A stretch of DNA of 64,000 nt from CAZDBA01 sp965224765 (GCA_965224765.1 CBDDAC010000026.1:124001-188000), one strand, 5' to 3'; numbered from the stretch's first letter, positions 37,854-46,368 are shown. The notes: generated by a model not told the origin, from the letters alone. A program made the numbers and translations.

Positions 37854-38801
37854 GTGGTCAAGGCAATAGAACTAACACCAACAGAAGCTCGCAAATTTCT
37901 GTTAGCCAAGAAAAAAGGAAAGATCAAAGTCACGGGTTTGCTGGACCTACGTGGTGCAAAGCTCAAAAAGCTTTCGGCCTCCGTCTCCTGTTACGATTTG
38001 GACGCCAGCGATTCCGAATTGACGTGCTTGCCTGACGACATCGCAATCGAATCGCGATTGACATTGGACAACTGCAAGAAACTTGAATCGTTACCCTTGG
38101 GATTGAGTTGCGGTTCGATCAGCCTAAGAAACTGTGGTTACTTGAATACGCTGCCCGAACGGTTGAGCACGTGGTTCCTGGATCTTACGGATTGTCGCAA
38201 CTTTTCCCATTGGCCAACCACGGCAACGATTCAACGTGGCATATTGAGGCTGCGAAACTGTATCAATCTCCAAGTATTGCCCAACTGGCTGAAAACGTTG
38301 GCTCAACTTGACGTTGCTGGCTGTGTACAGTTGGAGACTCTCCCATTGCGATTAAAGGTCAGCAGTTGGATCGACCTGGGCGGTGCAAGTATTAACGAAC
38401 TGCCAGACGGGCTTTCAGGGACAAACTTGCGATGGCGAGGCGTTCCTATTGACGAGCGAATCGCCTTTCGTCCGGAGACACTTACCTCAAAAGAAATCAT
38501 CCAGGAAAAAAATGCCGAAACTCGAAGAGTAATGATCGAGCGCATGGGCTACCTGAAATTCGCCGAGCAAGCCAAGGCGAAAGTTGTCGACAAGGATCGC
38601 GACCCAGGTGGAGAACGCCAGCTCTTGCGAATCAATCTCGAAGCCGACGAACCTCTACTGGGCCTGGTTTGTTTTTGTCCTTCAACTGGACGACAATATT
38701 TTCTTCGTGTCCCACCGGATATCAAAAAATGTCATCAGGCCGCTGCATGGATGGCGGGATTTGATGACCCCAATAAGTATAAACCCGTATTAGAAACATA
38801 A
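37854..38801 (+). CDS. DUF6745-like leucine-rich-repeat protein
   Basis: It starts at GTG 37854, preceded by GGAG nine bases upstream. The 315 residues begin with a helical IELTPTEARKFLLAKKKGK region. Then come about eight short repeats of about 20 residues built on LxxLPxxLxxxxLxLxxC, for example LDNCKKLESLPLGLSCGSIS, RNCGYLNTLPERLSTWFLDL and AGCVQLETLPLRLKVSSWID. A C-terminal domain (about 215-315) holds TRRVMIERMGYLKFAEQAKA and a basic/hydrophobic core ending GFDDPNKYKPVLET. The MIERMGYLKF..A segment is the recognisable DUF6745 part. LRRs make a protein-binding surface. The gene ends 12 bases before the WGR gene. Confidence 0.72.
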   Translation: MVKAIELTPTEARKFLLAKKKGKIKVTGLLDLRGAKLKKLSASVSCYDLDASDSELTCLPDDIAIESRLTLDNCKKLESLPLGLSCGSISLRNCGYLNTLPERLSTWFLDLTDCRNFSHWPTTATIQRGILRLRNCINLQVLPNWLKTLAQLDVAGCVQLETLPLRLKVSSWIDLGGASINELPDGLSGTNLRWRGVPIDERIAFRPETLTSKEIIQEKNAETRRVMIERMGYLKFAEQAKAKVVDKDRDPGGERQLLRINLEADEPLLGLVCFCPSTGRQYFLRVPPDIKKCHQAAAWMAGFDDPNKYKPVLET

Positions 38802-38813
38802 ACGGAGTAGAAA

Positions 38814-40019
38814 ATGGAACGTCGCGAACTTGTTTTTATGGATTCAAAATCCAGCAAATTCTGGAACATCGAAATTAAGGGCCTCAGTCACACGGTCAAT
38901 TACGGGCGAATGGGAACCAACGGTCAAACCAAGACCAAAGACTTTCCAACCTCGGAAAAGGCAAAGGCAGATTTCGAAAAATTGGTCGCTTCAAAGATCT
39001 CGAAGGGATATGTCGAGCAAGCAGGAAACTCAGGCGCTTCCAGTGTCGGTGATTTTGAAGACTTGCCCGCGGTGGCGTTCGGCTCCATCACGAGGTTGGT
39101 TGACTTTGGCAAAAACGTAAAAACATTTGCTGGAAAAAAAGTTGCAGAATACGATCCCGACAAAAAACCAACCAAAAGTGGAAAAACGATCTACCGCTTC
39201 CTATCCAATTGGGAAGAAGACAACTTGGAACCCTACTTGGAACATTTTTGCACCTCCGACGCAGCCCCGGAGGCAACGGGCATCGTTATCGGCAATTGGG
39301 GCGGCGAAGACTCTAGTGGATCTCCTGACTTCGTCGTCGAAATGCTGGTAAAAAACAGTGCCCGACTATCGAACCTGGTAGCGATCTTCATGGGCGACAT
39401 TACATCTGAGGAGAATGAAATGTCCTGGATCAACCAAACTGATTTGTCGCCATTGCTCCAAGCGTTTCCCAACCTACAGCTTCTACGCACCCGTGGTGGC
39501 CAAGAGCTGGCATTCAAAAAACCAGCCCACAAAAACCTTAGAGCATTGGCGATCGAAACGGGCGGCCTTTCCGTTTCGGTCGTACGTTCGATCTGCAAAT
39601 CCAAGTTCCCCAACCTCGAACATCTAGAGATTTGGTTGGGGACGGACAACTATGGCGCAACAAGTTCCATTCAGGATCTTCAACCGATCTTGTCCGGAAA
39701 GTTGTTTCCCAAACTCAAGTACCTTGGTCTGCGCAATTGCGACTATGTTGATGATATTGCCGCAGTGATTGTCAACAGCCCGATCACTGAACGAATTGAA
39801 ACCTTGGACCTGTCGCTTGGTACGCTGACCGATGAGGGGGGGCAGGCATTACTCTCTTTGCCTGAGGAGGGTTCTCTCAAAAAAGTCAACTTGCATTACA
39901 ACTACATGTCAGCAGCCACCATCAAAAAACTCAACGCCAAAAAACTCTCGATTGAAACATCACAAGGTGACGCGGATCAAAGCGACGACGAATGGCGATT
40001 TGTAGCCGTTGGAGAGTAG
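38814..40019 (+). CDS. WGR-domain protein fused to STM4015-family leucine-rich repeats
   Basis: ATG 38814 follows GGAG. The first 75 residues are a WGR domain (FWNIEIKGLSHTVNYGRMGT, then QTKTKDFPTSEKAKADFEKL), a nucleic-acid or protein-binding module known from PARPs and bacterial proteins. The rest (about 90-390) matches the STM4015 family: FEDLPAVAFGSITRLVDFGK, EATGIVIGNWGGEDSSGSPD, then irregular LRRs such as FPNLEHLEIWLGTDNYGATS and KYLGLRNCDYVDDIAAVIVN. Its stop sits one base before the TTG start of the next gene. In Salmonella, STM4015 is encoded with STM4011-STM4014, which are all represented downstream here. The function is unknown. Confidence 0.8.
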   Translation: MERRELVFMDSKSSKFWNIEIKGLSHTVNYGRMGTNGQTKTKDFPTSEKAKADFEKLVASKISKGYVEQAGNSGASSVGDFEDLPAVAFGSITRLVDFGKNVKTFAGKKVAEYDPDKKPTKSGKTIYRFLSNWEEDNLEPYLEHFCTSDAAPEATGIVIGNWGGEDSSGSPDFVVEMLVKNSARLSNLVAIFMGDITSEENEMSWINQTDLSPLLQAFPNLQLLRTRGGQELAFKKPAHKNLRALAIETGGLSVSVVRSICKSKFPNLEHLEIWLGTDNYGATSSIQDLQPILSGKLFPKLKYLGLRNCDYVDDIAAVIVNSPITERIETLDLSLGTLTDEGGQALLSLPEEGSLKKVNLHYNYMSAATIKKLNAKKLSIETSQGDADQSDDEWRFVAVGE

Positions 40020-40020
40020 T

Positions 40021-41127
40021 TTGAAATTGCTCATCATTGGAAACCCTGAGAACCGACGGGTACGTGACTTCCAGACCGCTGCCGGGCAACTCCAGTTGGA
40101 GCGGCCGGAGTGCGTCTCCTGGAATTCAATTCTAAGTTCGCCGGATTCGCTCGATGCCAATTTAGGGCATGCGGAACAAATACGGTTGGAATCCACAGGA
40201 GAAAACGACGAAGTCCTTCATCAGTTGATCCAATTGGGCGGATCCGAAGAGCGTTTGGAGTTTGGCGAGATTGGATTGCTTCGCGAACAATTCCTTGGGT
40301 CTTGCCAAATTCTCGACCGCATTGAATCATCCGCGTCAAAATCAAATGGCGAAACCCATTTCCAAAACCCTCCTTCTGACATCAAGGTCATGTTTGACAA
40401 GTGGGAAAGTCATCGAAGATTCAGAGCAATGGGAATCCCCCGCCCATTGGCAAAAGCTGCGCCCACGACGATCGAACAGTTCCGAAAATGCCGTTCCGAG
40501 TTTGGCTCACAATCAAGCGGAAGGTTGTTTTTGAAACCGCGATACTCCTCGTCAGCATCAGGAGTTTGCGCCTATCGATGGTCTGGAGATAGGGAACAGA
40601 TCATTGCTCCAATAGCCATCCAAAGGTCAGGTGACCTCATTCGACTGTTTAATACGCTTCGGGTTCGAACGTATACACGACTCGCAGATACACACGCAAT
40701 TTTGTCAAAGCTATTGCCACAGGACATGATCGCAGAAAAATGGGTACAAAAAATCAAACTTTCCGAAGGCCGGTTTGACCTGAGAATCCTGGTAATTGCC
40801 GGTGAGGCGAAACATACGGTTGCCAGACAAAGCAATCACCCCATGACCAACCTTCACTTGGGAAATCAACGAGCCAATTGGAATGCTGTCCGCGAAGTTC
40901 TTGGCGAGACAACTCTGAAGCGCTGTAGGCAGCTTTCTGAGGACGCAGCCAACTGTTTTCCCGACTCGTTGTACGCGGGAGTCGACCTATTGATCCCAGC
41001 CAAAGGCGACCCATTGATTTGCGAAATCAACGCCTTCGGAGATCTACTACCCAATTTGTATCACCAAGGCGAAAGTCCTTACGAATCGATTTTGAAAGCA
41101 GCCCATGTTTGCCGCCATAGTATTTGA
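40021..41127 (+). CDS. STM4014-family protein, ATP-grasp-like
   Basis: The start is taken as TTG 40021, with GGAG at 40011-40014; the frame's upstream TTG lies inside the previous gene. About 368 residues. The N-terminal part (MKLLIIGNPENRRVRDFQTA) is a Rossmann-like substrate-binding lobe. The middle has VMFDKWESHRRFRAMGIPRP and LFLKPRYSSSASGVCAYRW, typical of the ATP-grasp nucleotide-binding lysine strands. The C-terminus has AEKWVQKIKLSEGRFDLRIL and DLLIPAKGDPLICEINAFGD, where the EIN motif matches the metal-binding Glu-x-Asn of ATP-grasp ligases. It is therefore probably a carboxylate-amine or thiol ligase. It overlaps the HAD gene by 23 bases. Confidence 0.78.
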   Translation: MKLLIIGNPENRRVRDFQTAAGQLQLERPECVSWNSILSSPDSLDANLGHAEQIRLESTGENDEVLHQLIQLGGSEERLEFGEIGLLREQFLGSCQILDRIESSASKSNGETHFQNPPSDIKVMFDKWESHRRFRAMGIPRPLAKAAPTTIEQFRKCRSEFGSQSSGRLFLKPRYSSSASGVCAYRWSGDREQIIAPIAIQRSGDLIRLFNTLRVRTYTRLADTHAILSKLLPQDMIAEKWVQKIKLSEGRFDLRILVIAGEAKHTVARQSNHPMTNLHLGNQRANWNAVREVLGETTLKRCRQLSEDAANCFPDSLYAGVDLLIPAKGDPLICEINAFGDLLPNLYHQGESPYESILKAAHVCRHSI

Positions 41128-41704
41128 TTTGGACAACACGTTGATCAATCGAAATGCTGCCTTTTATGCGATGGCACAAAGTACTTTCCAAGATCAGAAA
41201 AAAGTTCAAGAGTTGATCAAATTGGATCAAGGAGGTTACGGAAATCGAAAGCTGCTTTTTTCCAGATGGGAGGAGTTGGGCGGCGAAAAATTGGATGCTC
41301 CCAACTTTGGCACGTTCCTGTCTCGTTACCTTTGCCCGAATGCCCAACTTTTGGATACGCTGAAAACATTGACAACAATCACTTCAATCGGCATCCTGAC
41401 AAACGGCGGTAGCGTGGCTCAAAAAATGAAATGGCGTGCAGCCGGGTTGGACTCGGTGGTTCCTCGAAATCGACTGTGGATCTCTCAGGAAATTGGACTC
41501 GAAAAACCCGATCCCGCCGCATTTGTCCACGTGTGCCAACTACTAAAAGTCCATCCCGAAGAGTGCCTGTTCGTGGGTGACCAACCGATACTTGACATTG
41601 AAGGCGCCAAGTCCGCGGGGATGTCGACGATGCTGGTCTCAAAGCCGTTGACCGCTGAAGTCATTTATCGAGACCTTTTTACAGGCACCCATTGTGAATC
41701 CTGA
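41105..41704 (+). CDS. HAD-family hydrolase
   Basis: This 199-residue haloacid-dehalogenase-type phosphatase has motif I IVFDLDNTLI (Asp8 and Asp10), a cap helix region (about 15-85), motif II GILTNGG, the motif III lysine in GLEKPDPAAF and motif IV FVGDQPILDIEGAKSAGM. It is predicted to remove phosphate from a small organic phosphate. It overlaps the upstream gene by 23 bases and the downstream gene by 11, so it is a true member of the operon. A HAD member is not part of the core set I recall from Salmonella and may act on the same unknown product. Confidence 0.9.
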   Translation: MFAAIVFDLDNTLINRNAAFYAMAQSTFQDQKKVQELIKLDQGGYGNRKLLFSRWEELGGEKLDAPNFGTFLSRYLCPNAQLLDTLKTLTTITSIGILTNGGSVAQKMKWRAAGLDSVVPRNRLWISQEIGLEKPDPAAFVHVCQLLKVHPEECLFVGDQPILDIEGAKSAGMSTMLVSKPLTAEVIYRDLFTGTHCES

Positions 41705-42524
41705 AATCCAGTGCCCAAAGTTGGGAAAAAAATTACGCAACCGATTCGATCAACTTGTCGGGGCTACGGACTTTCTATTCGTCACCCTTGATACGCTTCG
41801 TTATGACGCCGCTCAGTCGGCATGGCAAGATGGAAAACTAAAAACACTAGGGCCTTATCTGGGTGAAGATGGCTGGGAGTGTCGACATACTCCAGCATCA
41901 TTCACCTACGCTGCACACCATGCATTTTTCTCTGGCTTCCTTCCCACGCCGGCTTCCAGCGGCTCACACCCACGCTTGTTCGCTTCACGTTTTGCTGGCA
42001 GCGAATCTACCGACGCCAAAACCTTTGTCTTCGATGAACCAACGTTGCCAGAAGCCTTGGCAAAGCGAGGTTACCACACCATCTGTATTGGAGGCACAGG
42101 CTTCTTCAATCCATCATCGGCGCTTGGGCAGGTTCTGCCGGCGATGTTTAGCGAATCGCACTGGTCGATGGAACTCGGAGTCACCGACCAGGAATCGGAA
42201 ATCAACCAGATTAGGGTCGCGATTGATCGACTGGCAGCCAACGCCTCTCCAACATTCACATTCATCAACATTGCTGCAATCCATCAACCCAATTGGTTTT
42301 ACGGCAGCATGACACCACGCGACACCATTCAGACTCATCAATCCGCGCTTGTCGCCGTGGACCGGGCTCTCGACACGCTCTTCTCCTACTGCCGAAGTCG
42401 CCGAAAGACGTTTTGCATAATCTGTTCTGATCATGGTACGACATACGGTGAAGATGGCTACTTTGGACATCGTTGCGGTCATGAAGTCGTTTGGAATGTC
42501 CCATATAAGGAGTTCATGGTTTGA
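41694..42524 (+). CDS. STM4013/SEN3800-family hydrolase, sulfatase/alkaline-phosphatase fold
   Basis: It starts at GTG 41694 within the HAD gene. The 276 residues show the metal-binding opening FLFVTLDTLRYDAA (Asp33), HTPASFTYAAHHAFFSGFLP around the nucleophile position, and the second metal site in CIICSDHGTTYGEDGYFGHR with HEVVWNVPYKEFM at the end. The Cys/Ser-x-Pro-x-Arg sulfatase signature is absent; Thr66 or Ser69 in TPASF is a likely nucleophile, which fits a phosphodiesterase or phosphatase more than a sulfatase. It overlaps the next gene by 4 bases. The substrate is unknown. Confidence 0.82.
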   Translation: MNPEIQCPKLGKKLRNRFDQLVGATDFLFVTLDTLRYDAAQSAWQDGKLKTLGPYLGEDGWECRHTPASFTYAAHHAFFSGFLPTPASSGSHPRLFASRFAGSESTDAKTFVFDEPTLPEALAKRGYHTICIGGTGFFNPSSALGQVLPAMFSESHWSMELGVTDQESEINQIRVAIDRLAANASPTFTFINIAAIHQPNWFYGSMTPRDTIQTHQSALVAVDRALDTLFSYCRSRRKTFCIICSDHGTTYGEDGYFGHRCGHEVVWNVPYKEFMV

Positions 42525-43837
42525 CCCACACACTGGAAAGCCGATTACGTGGCGATGGATTTGCCGGTTACGCGTATGCATATCCGCATAAAACTTCTTA
42601 CCGAGAGTTGGATCCCATTGTCCCCCTTACGGACGCTTGGAGCACTGAGGCCAAGAACGCTCTGTTCCTGTACGTTCATTTGCCATTTTGTGAATTCCGA
42701 TGTGGGTTTTGCAATCTATTCACAACCGTTCAACCCAACAACAATTTTGTCGCCTCGACGCTGGAATCGATACATCGACAATCAAAGGTCGTTGCCAATT
42801 CCATCCGGCCTGATCGCGTCTGCCAACTTGCCTTTGGCGGTGGCACGCCAAGTTTCCTTTCGACTTCAGAACTGCAACAGCTTCTTGACCGCCTCTCAAC
42901 AACGTGGCCGATCGATTGGCCTTCCACTCAAACGTCATTTGAAGTTTCGCCCGCAACGATTTGTCCGGAAAAGCTCTCATTGTTGAAATCCTTCTTGGTC
43001 AATCGGATCAGCATGGGCGTTCAAAGTTTCTCCGCAGCTGATTTGAAGAAACTTGGACGGCCCCAGTCAGAAAAGGAAGTTAGACTCGCGATCGATTGCA
43101 TCAAATCCCATGAGTTCTCCGTTTTCAATCTCGACCTGATCTACGGAATCGAAGGGCAAACGGAAAGTAGCTGGATGGAAACGATCGAGCGCACTCTCGA
43201 ATGTGCGCCAGAAGAGATCTTTCTATATCCACTCTATGTGCGCAGCCTGACCGGACTCGGACGAACTGACAAATCCCCTTCACAACATCGGCGCAGTCTT
43301 TTCCTGCTGGCATCTGATGCTTTAGAAGCCGCCGGATATCAGCAATGTTCCATGAGACTTTTTCGTCGCCGAGAAGTTCAATCCCGCTCGGACTATTGCT
43401 GTCAGGAAGACGGAATGGTGGGACTTGGGCCGGGCGCTCGAAGCTACACGCAAAATCTACATTACAGTTCAGAGTATGCAGTTGGCCCGAAAGGCGTCAA
43501 GCAAATCATTGGCAAGTTCAACCAACGCACCGACCAGGAATTTTCGTGGGCAGACTATGGAGTACGCTTAGACCTGGAGGAACAACGTCGTCGATACTTG
43601 ATCAAATCACTTTTGCATTTCGAAGGTCTGAATCGAAAAAGCTACAACGTTCGATTCGGAAGCAACGTGTTGACCGACTTCCCTCAATTGGCCGAGTTGA
43701 TGACTTTGGGAATGGCGACCAGCAATGAGCAAGATCTTCGGCTCACTGAAACTGGCCTATCTTGGAGCGATGTGATCGGCCCATGGTTGTATTCAGATTC
43801 GGTAAAGTCCCGCATGGAGGAGTTTGAACTCGTATGA
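42521..43837 (+). CDS. STM4012-family radical SAM protein (HemN-like)
   Basis: It starts at TTG 42521, overlapping the upstream stop. The 438-residue protein has the iron-sulfur motif CEFRCGFC (Cys57, Cys61, Cys64) in YVHLPFCEFRCGFCNLF, the SAM-binding strand FGGGTPSFLS, FEVSPATICPEKLSLL, VNRISMGVQSFSAADLKKLG and FNLDLIYGIEGQT. These are the hallmarks of the HemN/coproporphyrinogen-dehydrogenase-like branch. The C-terminal HemN-type domain includes GLGPGARSYTQ. It is not expected to be the haem enzyme itself, since members travel with STM4011 and STM4013-4015. It overlaps the next gene by 4 bases. Confidence 0.87.
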   Translation: MTHTLESRLRGDGFAGYAYAYPHKTSYRELDPIVPLTDAWSTEAKNALFLYVHLPFCEFRCGFCNLFTTVQPNNNFVASTLESIHRQSKVVANSIRPDRVCQLAFGGGTPSFLSTSELQQLLDRLSTTWPIDWPSTQTSFEVSPATICPEKLSLLKSFLVNRISMGVQSFSAADLKKLGRPQSEKEVRLAIDCIKSHEFSVFNLDLIYGIEGQTESSWMETIERTLECAPEEIFLYPLYVRSLTGLGRTDKSPSQHRRSLFLLASDALEAAGYQQCSMRLFRRREVQSRSDYCCQEDGMVGLGPGARSYTQNLHYSSEYAVGPKGVKQIIGKFNQRTDQEFSWADYGVRLDLEEQRRRYLIKSLLHFEGLNRKSYNVRFGSNVLTDFPQLAELMTLGMATSNEQDLRLTETGLSWSDVIGPWLYSDSVKSRMEEFELV

Positions 43838-44760
43838 ATGTCCTTCGAATTCTCTATCGCGGATCATTGAGCAGTTGCAATTACGGCTGCGATTACTGCC
43901 CTTTCTCAAAAACGACAAATACACGAGAAGAATTGCAAAAAGACGCAAGTGAAGTCAAACGGTTCACCAACTGGGTTGAAACTTCAGATCGTGAGCTGGG
44001 CATCTTTTTTACGCCTTGGGGCGAGGCCATCATCCACAAGTACTATCGCCAATCCATGATCAAACTCTCCAGGATGCAAAACGTCCATCGCGTCGTCATG
44101 CAAACCAACTTGAGCTGTCGACTGGACGACTTCGTCTCGGCAGACCGCCAATCACTGGCTTTGTGGGCGACCTTCCACCCCACACAAACATCCCTGAATC
44201 GATTTATCGAACGTTGTCATTGGCTTAGTGAAAACCAAATTCGGTATAGCGTTGGCGTCGTTGGATTGCGTGAACACTTTGATTCCGTTTCAATTCTTCG
44301 CAACGAGCTTCCTCCCAACGTCTACTTGTGGATCAATAGCTACAAACGCCAACCAGATTACTATCGAGTCGATGAACTGACATTCCTGAGGAGTATCGAC
44401 CCCTATTTTGAAATCAATCGCCATTACTATCCTAGCCAAGGTAAACCTTGTGATGCCGGACAAAAGAGTTTTACCGTGAACGGACAAGGCGAAGTGCACC
44501 GCTGTCACTTCATCGACCAGACCATCGGAAACATTTACGAAGAGAACATCTTCGAGAAGATGGTCCCAAGAGAATGTCCTAACTCGACTTGCGGATGTCA
44601 CATTGGATACGTCCATCGCCCAGAAGGTAAACTGCATCAATTGTTTGGTAAAAACCTGCTAGAGAGAATTCCGGACCAATGGCCTGAACTCAACCACGAC
44701 TTCATCAACCAAGCGACCGAACAGAAAAACGACCTACATTCAGTCCGGTCCGACTCATAG
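43834..44760 (+). CDS. STM4011-family radical SAM protein
   Basis: This 308-residue enzyme has the radical SAM cluster motif CNYGCDYC (Cys15, Cys19, Cys22) close to the N-terminus. The core barrel includes IFFTPWGEAIIHKYYRQSMI and VVMQTNLSCRLDDF. A C-terminal Cys-rich part (PCDAGQKSFTVNGQGEVHRC, then CPNSTCGCHIGYVH) could hold an auxiliary cluster, as in SPASM-type peptide-modifying enzymes. It is the last gene of the operon. Two radical SAM enzymes together with an ATP-grasp-like protein suggest modification of a peptide or small molecule; this is inference. No precursor-like small ORF was recognised next to it. Confidence 0.87.
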   Translation: MNVLRILYRGSLSSCNYGCDYCPFSKTTNTREELQKDASEVKRFTNWVETSDRELGIFFTPWGEAIIHKYYRQSMIKLSRMQNVHRVVMQTNLSCRLDDFVSADRQSLALWATFHPTQTSLNRFIERCHWLSENQIRYSVGVVGLREHFDSVSILRNELPPNVYLWINSYKRQPDYYRVDELTFLRSIDPYFEINRHYYPSQGKPCDAGQKSFTVNGQGEVHRCHFIDQTIGNIYEENIFEKMVPRECPNSTCGCHIGYVHRPEGKLHQLFGKNLLERIPDQWPELNHDFINQATEQKNDLHSVRSDS

Positions 44761-45110
44761 AGTCGCAAGAGACCTGCATCAGTTCAGTCTCAGATCTTGA
44801 AGCATTTTGACTCATGTGCAAACAGGGGTTCAACTTCAAAGACAGTTGGTCAAATAACGAGAATGAGTGCCGACGAAATCCACAAGATAAAATCTGCTTT
44901 CTGGGATTAGTCTGGATGAAGCGAACACTATCGACTTGGAATAGACCGTCTAAATCCAGATCCACCGACGTTTTCGGGCGGCTTGGCCTTGGTCAAAATT
45001 TTTGGGATTGTTCGCGTCAGATAAGTGGCAGGCCATCGCAACGCTATATAGAGACAATTCTCTCCAATTGACCTTCGATTGAATCTATTACCTGTTCGGT
45101 GGCCCTAAAA
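44761..45110. other. Intergenic region, nothing recognised
   Basis: These 350 bases between the radical SAM operon and the PEP-CTERM gene contain no supported gene, repeat or clear terminator. Confidence 0.5.
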
Positions 45111-45761
45111 ATGACTTCTTCGATTTTCCGACCCGCAATCGCTTCGTTTTCAATCCTGCTGTTGCTTTGGTTTGGTTCGACGCTTTCAGCCGACCTCATC
45201 ACCAACGGAAGTTTCGATACTTCGGTTCCTACAACTGGAACGGGAGGCGGTTGGACATCTTCCGCTCTATCTAGCACAGGATGGAGTGGGGGCGGAGGTA
45301 ATCCTGGAGGCCGATTTCAGCTGAACAGTTTCGGTCCTGATTCATCCGATCCAACAATTGAGCAAACAGTTCCGGGGCTCACAATTGGCTCAAGTTATAC
45401 ATTGACTTGGGACTACGCTTTGCACGTCAACATTGCAGCCAACGGAAATTCATTTGGTGTCTTCCTTGACACCCAAACTGATGCACAGCTGCTAGACAAC
45501 AGCAAGTTGATTTTTATCGGTGAAAATCTGTCAGCATCCTATGTAACCGAATCCGTCAATTTTATCGCTGCGGCAACTTCGCACTCGTTGTTCTTCTCTG
45601 GCGAACTGGATAGTCGGACAAACGGAGGACTAGCGACCTCGGATGTTTCGTATCTGCTTGACAACGTTTCCCTCAACACAAGCGCCGTGCCGGAACCATC
45701 TTCGATGTTTGCATTATGCCTGATGGGAGTGCTTGGATTGCATCGGAATAGAAGAGGATAA
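45111..45761 (+). CDS. PEP-CTERM-sorted exported protein
   Basis: ATG 45111 (MTSSIFRPAIASFSILLL) starts a 216-residue protein with a signal peptide. The mature domain opens DLITNGSFDTSVPTTGTGGG and has the jelly-roll-like sequence of choice-of-anchor/DUF642-type beta domains, with WDYALHVNIAANGNSFGVFL and SDVSYLLDNVSLN near the end. The C-terminus is a PEP-CTERM sorting tail: VPEPSSMFALCLMGVLGLHR followed by basic residues. It is predicted to be cleaved by an exosortase and placed at the cell surface or in a matrix. It is monocistronic. Confidence 0.85.
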   Translation: MTSSIFRPAIASFSILLLLWFGSTLSADLITNGSFDTSVPTTGTGGGWTSSALSSTGWSGGGGNPGGRFQLNSFGPDSSDPTIEQTVPGLTIGSSYTLTWDYALHVNIAANGNSFGVFLDTQTDAQLLDNSKLIFIGENLSASYVTESVNFIAAATSHSLFFSGELDSRTNGGLATSDVSYLLDNVSLNTSAVPEPSSMFALCLMGVLGLHRNRRG

Positions 45762-46215
45762 CAGCGGTGTTTTTCGCACGAGCCCCAAACCACCGCCAGA
45801 GTTTCCATGAATCGCTATAAAAAAGCATCATCGTTCTCATGTTGCATGAGGGCTTTCTCTGCGATCTACCGAGCAACGGGGTAACGTCGCCGTATGTTAT
45901 GGCCTCGGCCAGCCACAGAATGTCGATAATATTCTCGGGCAGCGTGAATGCAAACGCATTGTCATTTAGTCTGTGCTTACGATCGCCGCGATATCGAGTG
46001 GAAGCTGAATGGCACTCGGGTGAGCTTGTCCCAGGTGCTGGTTTCATCGCCACCAATCTAACCAGATACTCCAGGAACGTGATGAAGGACAAAGCTCTCC
46101 TGCCGTCGATTTAGCAACAACCAGACTCGGCGGCAGCTGTTTCGCTCTGGCCTACATTCTGGCCAATTTCTTGAGTCGGTTGGTACTGCCTCGTAAAGTG
46201 AAGCACTTGATTTAT

Positions 46216-46271
46216 GGAGTGCGGATGAGAGGACCTGAACCTCCACGCCCTTGCGGGCACTGGCTAGATCA
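46216..46271 (-). other. 3' fragment of a tRNA-Leu gene (possible attachment-site remnant)
   Basis: Read on the minus strand: the 3' side of an anticodon stem (CTAGCCAG), a long variable-arm hairpin (TGCCCGCAAGGGCG), a T arm (GGAGG TTCAGGT CCTCT) and an acceptor 3' strand plus discriminator (CATCCGC A). This is the 3' half of a class II tRNA of leucine type. The T loop has G where the conserved A58 should be, no CCA follows directly, and no matching 5' half (GCGGATG) is found upstream. It is therefore a fragment, not a working tRNA. A spurious frame reading MEVQVLSSALH crosses it, as usual for tRNA sequence. Confidence 0.65.
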
Positions 46272-46368
46272 CATTTGTCGCCTTGGGAGAAAAAACGTAT
46301 CGGGATACCTGGATGGCTGTGACTTTTTTATTCGAACTTGAAGCAAAAACTTAGCAGCAGTGGTTTTT

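Noticed and set aside
39233..39649. 138-codon minus-strand frame inside the WGR-LRR gene
   Set aside because: It is antisense to a well-supported gene with conserved motifs and has no independent evidence.
45673..46114. Overlapping open frames on both strands that might be a small transposase or conserved gene
   Set aside because: The frames overlap each other and the PEP-CTERM gene end, have no recognisable motif or ribosome-binding site, and lie in a repeat-bearing gap.
46058..46246. Minus-strand frame beginning MEVQVLSSALH
   Set aside because: It is translation of the tRNA-Leu-like fragment, a well-known type of false gene.
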